Source: CAYSIX01 sp964431205 | Lineage (GTDB): Bacteria > Planctomycetota > Phycisphaerae > Phycisphaerales > Phycisphaeraceae | Assembly (NCBI GenBank): GCA_964431205.1 | Contig: CAYSIX010000167.1 | Location: 1 to 9,700 of the forward strand | Length of the DNA: 9,700 nt | Direction of reading: 5' to 3' | Shown here: positions 1 to 4,209 of the stretch, in pieces | How positions within the stretch are numbered: the stretch's first letter is position 1 | Layout: each line of letters begins with the position of its first letter | Made by a program: the position numbers and the translations under genes | The notes under the pieces: model-generated | Told to the model about the DNA's origin: nothing | Databases searched by the model: none | The model's input: the letters and a program-made list of their open reading frames with translations, nothing else

Positions 1-1
1 C

Positions 2-148
2 GACGTCGACGCCTTCGACCTGGGCATCTGGCAGGCCAACTTCGGCACCGGCGTCAACGGCGCCGCCGTGCCCGAGCCGGCGACGCTCGGCCTGCTCGCC
101 ACCGCCGCCCTCGGACTGGCCCGACGACGCCGCGCCCGGCGAGCCTGA
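2..148 (+). CDS. PEP-CTERM sorting-domain protein with dockerin-like segment (C-terminal fragment)
   Basis: Only the last 48 codons lie in the window; the gene begins upstream and is read from base 2 to the TGA at 146-148. The fragment opens with DVDAFDLGIWQANFG, which resembles the second half of the dockerin-type calcium-binding repeats often found just before the sorting tail in planctomycete secreted proteins. Then comes VPEPATLG (the Pro-Glu-Pro motif), a short hydrophobic run of Leu, Ala and Gly, and an Arg-rich end. By family knowledge such a tail is recognised by an exosortase-type processing system after Sec export, which places the protein at the cell surface or outside. The body of the protein is not visible, so its function is unknown. 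The DNA coding for the tail is identical over 53 bp to that of the next gene. Confidence 0.85.
   Translation, partial: DVDAFDLGIWQANFGTGVNGAAVPEPATLGLLATAALGLARRRRARRA
77..129 (+). repeat. 53-bp identical block, copy 1 (PEP-CTERM tail)
   Basis: Bases 77-129 match bases 798-850 with no mismatch (offset 721). They encode the Pro codon of the PEP motif through the first Arg codons of the tail. The identity includes the synonymous third positions and stops at base 130 (c here, a at 851). Confidence 0.9.
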
Positions 149-180
149 GTGGACGTGATCGCGGCCTCGCGCCGGCGAGG

Positions 181-230
181 TTGTACCGTTATCTTGTTTT
201 GGTCGTCATGGTCGAGAATCCGGATTTACT
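181..230 (+). promoter_or_regulatory. AT-rich candidate promoter region for the 246-863 gene
   Basis: The 97-bp gap between the two PEP-CTERM genes contains an unusually AT-rich stretch (TTGTAC at 181-186, TATCTT at 190-195, GAGAAT at 214-219) in otherwise GC-rich DNA. No pair of hexamers has good sigma70 spacing, so I mark the region and not exact boxes. It suggests that the second gene has its own promoter. Confidence 0.3.
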
Positions 231-231
231 T

Positions 232-240
232 GGGGAGAGG
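232..240 (+). promoter_or_regulatory. Ribosome binding site deciding the start at 246
   Basis: GGGGAGAGG lies 5 nt before ATG 246. An in-frame GTG at 240 would use the last base of this Shine-Dalgarno sequence as its own first base, so ATG 246 is the better start. Confidence 0.75.
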
Positions 241-245
241 TGCTT

Positions 246-863
246 ATGTCTGCACTGAGAAGTCACACGCTCGCGGTTGCGTTGCTGGTGGTGTTGAGCA
301 GTTGTTTCACGACGCAAGGCGTCGAGGTGGACCTGTCGCAGTTTCCAGAGGCCGGTGAGCCGGTCCCGAACGGGACGGTCCTTTCCGACCAATGGCGTTC
401 GATCGGCATCCTCTTTTCCGCTCGGCACGAGAGCGTCGGCTCGATTCAGCCGGTCCGCCAAGACTTTGGGACCAGTCGCTCGCACCTGTTCTTCTCGCCT
501 GACGTCACCGGCGCCATCGCGGTGTTCGACTTTGTCGTGCCCGGCACGGACACGCCGACCCAAGCTACTTTCTTCGAGTTGGACCCGTTCTTTGACTCGA
601 ACGAGTCAGCCGAGCTGGTCGGCCTCGATCAGATGGGCAACGTGGTCGCCACGGACGTCGTCACACCCGATGACATCGGGCCCACCTCACGGGGCGTGGT
701 GATGTCGATCGAAGGGCTGTTCAGTCGCGTCGAATGGCGTACATCCGGTGATCCGGGCATCGCGGGCCGCGACGTCGTCTTTGAGCTGGTGCCTGAACCG
801 GCGACGCTCGGCCTGCTCGCCACCGCCGCCCTCGGACTGGCCCGACGACGACGAAGCGGGTGA
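246..863 (+). CDS. Exported PEP-CTERM protein of unknown function (205 aa)
   Basis: Residues 1-20 form a signal sequence: Arg5, a hydrophobic core at about 8-17, then LSSC with Cys20, which fits a lipobox. A cleaved type I signal peptide is the alternative. Residues 21-180 are rich in beta-forming and acidic stretches and I recognise no catalytic motif; the fragment FDFVVPGTDTPT followed by FFELD and later VEW resembles the beta-sandwich bodies of many planctomycete PEP-CTERM proteins. The end carries PEPATLG, a short Leu/Ala/Gly hydrophobic stretch and RRRRSG, the sorting tail. No dockerin-like segment precedes the tail, unlike the upstream gene. The body has visibly lower GC and more A/T third positions than the genes around it, while the tail is GC-rich, so the gene looks like a mosaic. 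A surface or extracellular location is inferred; the function is unknown. Confidence 0.85.
   Translation: MSALRSHTLAVALLVVLSSCFTTQGVEVDLSQFPEAGEPVPNGTVLSDQWRSIGILFSARHESVGSIQPVRQDFGTSRSHLFFSPDVTGAIAVFDFVVPGTDTPTQATFFELDPFFDSNESAELVGLDQMGNVVATDVVTPDDIGPTSRGVVMSIEGLFSRVEWRTSGDPGIAGRDVVFELVPEPATLGLLATAALGLARRRRSG
798..850 (+). repeat. 53-bp identical block, copy 2 (PEP-CTERM tail)
   Basis: Second copy of the block at 77-129, encoding the same sorting tail in the same frame relative to the PEP motif. Confidence 0.9.
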
Positions 864-888
864 CGCGTGTCGCGTTGTCCTGACCCGC

Positions 889-1155
889 CGCGACCGTGTC
901 GCCCGACTCCCTCTCCCTCCGGGAGAGGGCCGGGGTGAGGGCCGAACGACGTGTGTCGCCATCGCGTGTTCATGCCGCCCCACTACGATCCGGCCCGTTG
1001 CACGGTCGCGAGCGACCGTGGCACCCGACTCCCTCTCCCTCCGGGAGAGGGCCGGGGGTGAGGGCGAGACGACGTGCGTCGCCATCGCGCGTTCGCGCCG
1101 CCCCACTACGATCCGGCCCGTTGCACGGTCGCGAGACACGGTGGCGCCCGGCTAC
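889..1155. repeat. Tandem MITE/REP-like palindromic element: two full units and a truncated third
   Basis: Unit 1 (889-1010) is bounded by 10-bp perfect terminal inverted repeats, CGCGACCGTG at 889-898 and CACGGTCGCG at 1001-1010. Unit 2 (1012-1132) has 9-bp ends, GCGACCGTG and CACGGTCGC. Each unit carries a perfect 9-bp hairpin CCCTCTCCC-TCC-GGGAGAGGG (909-929 and 1031-1051) followed by a (G)GGGTGAGGGC arm. The units align at an offset of 122, then 123 after an extra G, with scattered substitutions. A third unit start (ACGGTGGCGCCCGGCTAC, 1138-1155) keeps the 123-bp period but breaks off at the symporter's stop codon. No transposase or coding capacity is seen. The position between two convergent 3' ends is typical of REP-like elements, and the hairpins could act as a bidirectional transcription barrier, though there is no U-tract. 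Confidence 0.8.
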
Positions 1156-2612
1156 GGGGCGCCCACCGACGCGGCCGCGGAAGCCGCGCCCAGACCCGCC
1201 TCCGGGTTCACCAGCAAGTAGCACGCCAGGCTGATCACCACCACGCCGATCAGGTTCAGCGCCAGCCCGTGCCGCGCCATCGCCGGGATGGTCAGGCGCT
1301 GCGACCCGCCGAAGACGATCGCGTTCGGCGGGGTCGCCACCGGCAGCATGAACGCGCAGCTCGCCGACAGCGTCGCGGGAATCATGAACATCGCCGGGTC
1401 CTGCCCGCTGGCGGTCCCGCTGGCGGCCAGGATCGGCATCAGCAGCGTCGTCGTCGCCGTGTTGCTGGTCACCTCGCTCATGAACGTCACCGTCAGGCAC
1501 ACGATCACCACGATCGCCAGCGGGTGCAGCCCGCCCGTCGCCCGGTCCAGCGCCGCGCCGACCTGCGCGGCCAAACCCGTCGTCCCGAACGCCTCGGCGA
1601 TCGCCAGACCCCCCGCGAACAGCAGCAGGATCCCCCACGGGATATCCCGGGCCGTTGCCCAGTCCAGCAGCCGCTTGCCCCGGCCGGCGCCGTCCCGCTC
1701 ACCCGACGGGATCAAAAACATCGCCACCACCGCCAGCAGCGCCACCGTCGCGTCGTGCGCCTTGGGCATGTCCAGCCACACGCTCCACCCGCCCAGGCCG
1801 AACGGCAGCGTCCGCGTGATCCACAGCCCCGCCGTCACCGTCAGCACCGCCAGCACCCGCTTCTGCGCCGCCGTCCACGAGCCCATGTCCTCGAACTCGC
1901 ACGCGCCGCGGCCGCGCAGCCGCAGCGTCAGCACCACCGCGCACGCGCCCAGCATCAGCACGCTCACCGGCACGCCAATACCCAGCCAGCTCACGAAGTC
2001 CACCGTTTTGTCCGTGGCCTGTGCGTAGGTCGCCGCGAACACGCCGTTCGGCGGGGTGCCGGTCAAGGTCGCCATGCCCCCGATGCTCGCGCCGTACGCG
2101 ATCGCCAGCAGCAGCGCGACCGCGAACCGCCCGTCCTCGGGCGCCTTCTGGATCACCGCCAGCGCCACCGGCAGCATGATCAGCGCCGTCGCCGTGTTCG
2201 AGATCCACATCGAGCAGAACGCCGTGGCCAGCATGAACCCGATCACCACCCGCCGGCTCGAGCTGGTGCCCACCAGCCGGATCATGAACCGCGCCACGCG
2301 CAGGTGCGTCCGCGACGACTCCGCCGCCCGGCTGAGCATGAACCCGCCCATGAACAGCAGCACGAACTTGTCCCCGAACGCCGACGCCAACTGCCCGTGG
2401 TCCAGCACCCCCGCGAGCGGGAACACCGCGAACGGCACCAGCGACGTCACCGGGATCGGCACCGCCTCCGTGCACCACCACGCCGCGCACCACGCCGTCA
2501 CCCCCGCCGTCACCGCCGCCGGCGCCTCCAGCCCCATCCAACGGCCGATCCCGTACGCCACGACCGCCAGCACCAGCCCCAGCACCGTCGCCCACGTTCT
2601 GACCTCACGCAT
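1152..2612 (-). CDS. DASS/SLC13-family sodium-coupled anion (dicarboxylate-type) symporter
   Basis: The 486-aa product is the usual length for divalent anion:Na+ symporters and has about eleven hydrophobic segments. Family signatures are present in duplicate, as expected from the inverted-repeat fold: SNT at residues 138-140 and 383-385, each followed by a TPPN loop (TGTPPN 184-189, VATPPN 425-430). By family knowledge these hairpins and loops build the Na+ and carboxylate sites. The N-terminal AWWCTEAVPIPVTSLVP segment (44-60) is also typical. The protein imports dicarboxylates, tricarboxylates or sulfate through the cytoplasmic membrane; the substrate cannot be told from sequence alone. I chose ATG 2612 because the first membrane helix begins a few residues later; GTG five codons upstream (in gtgagggctgggcgc) is the alternative. 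A GAGGG lies upstream of the ATG. The open frame extends much further upstream only because stops are rare at this GC content. The gene is monocistronic in view, and its stop codon lies in a truncated repeat unit. Confidence 0.93.
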   Translation of the reverse strand: MREVRTWATVLGLVLAVVAYGIGRWMGLEAPAAVTAGVTAWCAAWWCTEAVPIPVTSLVPFAVFPLAGVLDHGQLASAFGDKFVLLFMGGFMLSRAAESSRTHLRVARFMIRLVGTSSSRRVVIGFMLATAFCSMWISNTATALIMLPVALAVIQKAPEDGRFAVALLLAIAYGASIGGMATLTGTPPNGVFAATYAQATDKTVDFVSWLGIGVPVSVLMLGACAVVLTLRLRGRGACEFEDMGSWTAAQKRVLAVLTVTAGLWITRTLPFGLGGWSVWLDMPKAHDATVALLAVVAMFLIPSGERDGAGRGKRLLDWATARDIPWGILLLFAGGLAIAEAFGTTGLAAQVGAALDRATGGLHPLAIVVIVCLTVTFMSEVTSNTATTTLLMPILAASGTASGQDPAMFMIPATLSASCAFMLPVATPPNAIVFGGSQRLTIPAMARHGLALNLIGVVVISLACYLLVNPEAGLGAASAAASVGAP

Positions 2613-2657
2613 GCGCCCAGCCCTCACGCTCAGCGGCCGCTCAGACCCGCCAGACGG

Positions 2658-2663
2658 ATCATA
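2658..2663 (-). promoter_or_regulatory. Candidate -10 box for the symporter gene
   Basis: Read on the minus strand, bases 2663-2658 give TATGAT, one mismatch from TATAAT, about 46 nt upstream of ATG 2612, leaving a leader of roughly 40 nt. The hexamer 17 nt further upstream is GGCCAT, a poor -35, so an activator or another sigma factor may be needed. TTGGCACG (2677-2670) lies 6-8 nt upstream, too close to serve as its -35. Confidence 0.35.
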
Positions 2664-2699
2664 ATCGCTCGTGCCAACACATGGCCGGGCTAGAAGAGG

Positions 2700-2726
2700 C
2701 GGGCACGACCCGCCACCTCGTGCCCG
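2700..2726. promoter_or_regulatory. 9-bp inverted repeat upstream of the symporter (possible operator)
   Basis: CGGGCACGA (2700-2708) and TCGTGCCCG (2718-2726) are perfect reverse complements around a 9-nt centre. Relative to the candidate promoter it falls about 50-75 nt upstream of the expected transcription start, where an activator could bind. It could also be a chance palindrome or the end of an upstream transcript. Confidence 0.4.
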
Positions 2727-3108
2727 TCCGCAGCCCCTGGGCCCGCGGCTGACGTGAGTGCACACGCGATCAATGCAGCCGCGAGGCGATGCCTCGGGGA
2801 CACCGACGAACACGTGGGGCCCTGCCCGCACCGCCAATCCGCGAACGTAGTCGTGCGCGCGCCGTCGGCGACGCGGCGCACATTTTCTGAACCCACGCGG
2901 GTGCACCGGGGCCTCCGCTCGTGCTTCACTGCGGTCCGGCTTGGTTCGCGATGTGCGCACCGGGGCGACCGAACGCACAAGGTTGAAAGGAAGGAGTTCA
3001 CGGTTCAAGGCGCCAAGTGCAAAGCGCAAGATCCAAAGCTGGACCACTCGACGTTTGGGCCGCTTGTCCTCGACCGGTCATGTTTGGCCAAGCGCGCCGG
3101 GCAAAGCG

Positions 3109-3155
3109 GACCAGTTTCCCGACCAGTTCGAGACCAGTTTGCGGACCCGTTCGGA
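3109..3155 (+). repeat. Imperfect direct repeat of GACCAGTTY, about four units
   Basis: Units begin at 3109, 3121, 3132 and 3144: GACCAGTTTCCC, GACCAGTTCGA, GACCAGTTTGCG and the diverged GACCCGTTCGGA. Spacing is 11-12 bp. A purine-rich tract (GGAAGGCGGAAGGGGGAAGG) follows at 3153. Confidence 0.65.
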
Positions 3156-3186
3156 AGGCGGAAGGGGGAAGGCGGATCACACCGTC

Positions 3187-3250
3187 GGCCAATCGCCCAA
3201 TCACACAATCGCCCAATCACCCGATCACCCGATCACCCGATCGCCCAGTC
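3187..3250 (+). repeat. 8-bp microsatellite, eight units, consensus RCCCRATC
   Basis: The units are GGCCAATC, GCCCAATC, ACACAATC, GCCCAATC, then ACCCGATC three times in a row, then GCCCAGTC. Each unit is exactly 8 bp and seven of eight end in ATC. The array ends 37 bp before the trpA start codon, so copy-number change would alter spacing in the promoter region but not any reading frame. Confidence 0.85.
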
Positions 3251-3275
3251 TCGCGCGTGGGCGGCGCGTGGCCGG

Positions 3276-3281
3276 TATCCT
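3276..3281 (+). promoter_or_regulatory. Candidate -10 box for trpA (leaderless transcript)
   Basis: TATCCT ends 6 nt before ATG 3288, so transcription would start at or next to the start codon. No Shine-Dalgarno sequence is visible in the 20 nt before the ATG, which fits a leaderless mRNA. No clear -35 is seen. Confidence 0.35.
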
Positions 3282-3287
3282 GCGGAT

Positions 3288-4106
3288 ATGAACCGGATCG
3301 ATCAGATCTTCACGGAGCTGCGGCGGGAGGGGCGCAAGGCGTTGATGCCGTTTCTGACCGCCGGGGACCCGGACCTGGCGACGACGGTGCGGCTGCTGGG
3401 GGCGGTCGAGCGAGCGGGGGCGTCGGTGGTGGAGCTTGGGATCGCGTTTTCGGACCCGATCGCGGACGGGCCGGTGATCCAGGCGTCGATGACGCACGCG
3501 CTGGAACGGGGGGTGCGTGTGTCGCAGGTGCTGGAGGCGGTGCGGGGGCATCGGGGGTCATGCGGGCTGGGTCTGGTGGCGATGGTGAGCTATTCGATCG
3601 TGCACCGTCTGGGGCCGGGGGTATGGATCGAGCGGGCGAAGGCGGCGGGTTTCGACGGGTTCATCTTTCCGGACCTGCCGATCGAGGAGTCGGACGAGGT
3701 GGTGGGCCGGGTGCGGGACGCGGGGATGAGCCTGAGCATGCTGATCGCGCCGTCGAGCGACGACGCGCGGGCGGAGCGGATCGCGCGGGCGTGTTCGGGA
3801 TTCGTGTATGTGCTGTCGCGGTCGGGGATTACGGGCGAGCGGGCGGAGCTGCCCCCGGAGCTGCCGCAGCGGTTGCGACGGCTGCGGGAGGTGACGGACC
3901 TGCCGCTGGCGGTGGGGTTCGGGATCGCGACGGCCGAGCAGGTGCGGCAGGTGGTGGAGGTGGCGGACGCGGCGATCGTGGGCTCGGCGGTGATGCGGCG
4001 GGTGGCCGATGCCCGATCACGGGGAACGGAGGCGGTGGTGACGGAGGTGGAGCGGTTTGTCCGCGAACTGGCCGGCGGGCTGCGGGGTATGACCGCTGTG
4101 GCGTGA
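3288..4106 (+). CDS. trpA: Tryptophan synthase alpha chain
   Basis: The 272-aa product matches TrpA in length and motifs. TrpA cleaves indole-3-glycerol phosphate to indole and glyceraldehyde 3-phosphate, passing indole to TrpB. The two catalytic acids fall at the E. coli positions: Glu49 in VVELGIAF and Asp60 in SDPIADGP. FLTAGDPD (22-29), PDLPIEES (128-135), LSRSGITGERAELP (176-189), the phosphate-site VGFGIAT (209-215) and GSAVM (232-236) complete the TIM-barrel pattern. Two details differ from the common form: Ala at 53 where Pro is usual (ELGIPFSDP), and MVSYSIVHRLG (99-109) where many enzymes have an Asn-Pro ('YYNP') element. ATG 3288 starts exactly at the conserved N-terminus; there is no clear ribosome binding site. 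trpB is not adjacent, so the trp genes seem scattered here. It may be followed in the same transcript by the gene at 4210. Confidence 0.96.
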   Translation: MNRIDQIFTELRREGRKALMPFLTAGDPDLATTVRLLGAVERAGASVVELGIAFSDPIADGPVIQASMTHALERGVRVSQVLEAVRGHRGSCGLGLVAMVSYSIVHRLGPGVWIERAKAAGFDGFIFPDLPIEESDEVVGRVRDAGMSLSMLIAPSSDDARAERIARACSGFVYVLSRSGITGERAELPPELPQRLRRLREVTDLPLAVGFGIATAEQVRQVVEVADAAIVGSAVMRRVADARSRGTEAVVTEVERFVRELAGGLRGMTAVA

Positions 4107-4196
4107 GGCGGTGGATCGGCCGGTGGGGAACCGCCGACCCGGTATGTGCGACCGCCGCTTCGACAGGCACGGAGCCTTTCAGTTCCCAGCTCAGAC

Positions 4197-4202
4197 GAGG
4201 AA
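4197..4202 (+). promoter_or_regulatory. Ribosome binding site deciding the start at 4210
   Basis: GAGGAA lies 7 nt before ATG 4210 and is followed by a clear signal peptide. This places the start at 4210 and not at the upstream in-frame ATG 4111. Confidence 0.75.
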
Positions 4203-4209
4203 TCAGCGA

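Larger units (their letters stand above)
2613..3287. other. 675-bp intergenic region between divergent symporter and trpA, no convincing gene
   Basis: Open frames cross this stretch on both strands, but their translations are Arg/Pro/Ser-rich, lack recognisable domains and have no good ribosome binding sites. What it does hold: a candidate symporter promoter (2658-2663), a hairpin (2700-2726), imperfect 11-12-bp repeats (3109-3155), a purine tract (3153-3175) and an 8-bp microsatellite (3187-3250). The A/G-rich patch around 2985-3050 differs in composition from the flanks. Confidence 0.6.

Noticed and set aside
896..1234. Small proteins encoded across the 889-1155 repeats
   Set aside because: The frames owe their openness to the repeats themselves (translations repeat the same Pro/Arg/Glu-rich phrases) and have no ribosome binding sites.
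1074..2693. 539-codon plus-strand open frame opposite the symporter
   Set aside because: It is Arg/His/Gln-rich low-complexity sequence antisense to a gene with duplicate SNT and TPPN motifs.
2690..3001. Possible 103-aa gene on the minus strand in the intergenic region
   Set aside because: No ribosome binding site, no domain, and a composition like the other non-coding frames. It could be part of a dispersed repeat, which only a genome search would show.
2613..3047. N-terminal extension of the symporter to 3047
   Set aside because: Extra residues are Arg/Pro/Cys-rich, not membrane-like, and would add about 145 residues to a family whose N-terminus normally begins near the first helix.
3225..3290. 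CRISPR-like array from the regularly repeated ATCACCCG motif
   Set aside because: The units are 8 bp and contiguous without spacers, so this is a microsatellite.
4107..4135. Terminator after trpA (GGCGGT 4107-4112 with ACCGCC 4130-4135)
   Set aside because: The stem is only 6 bp with a 17-nt loop and no U-tract, so it does not support a terminator.
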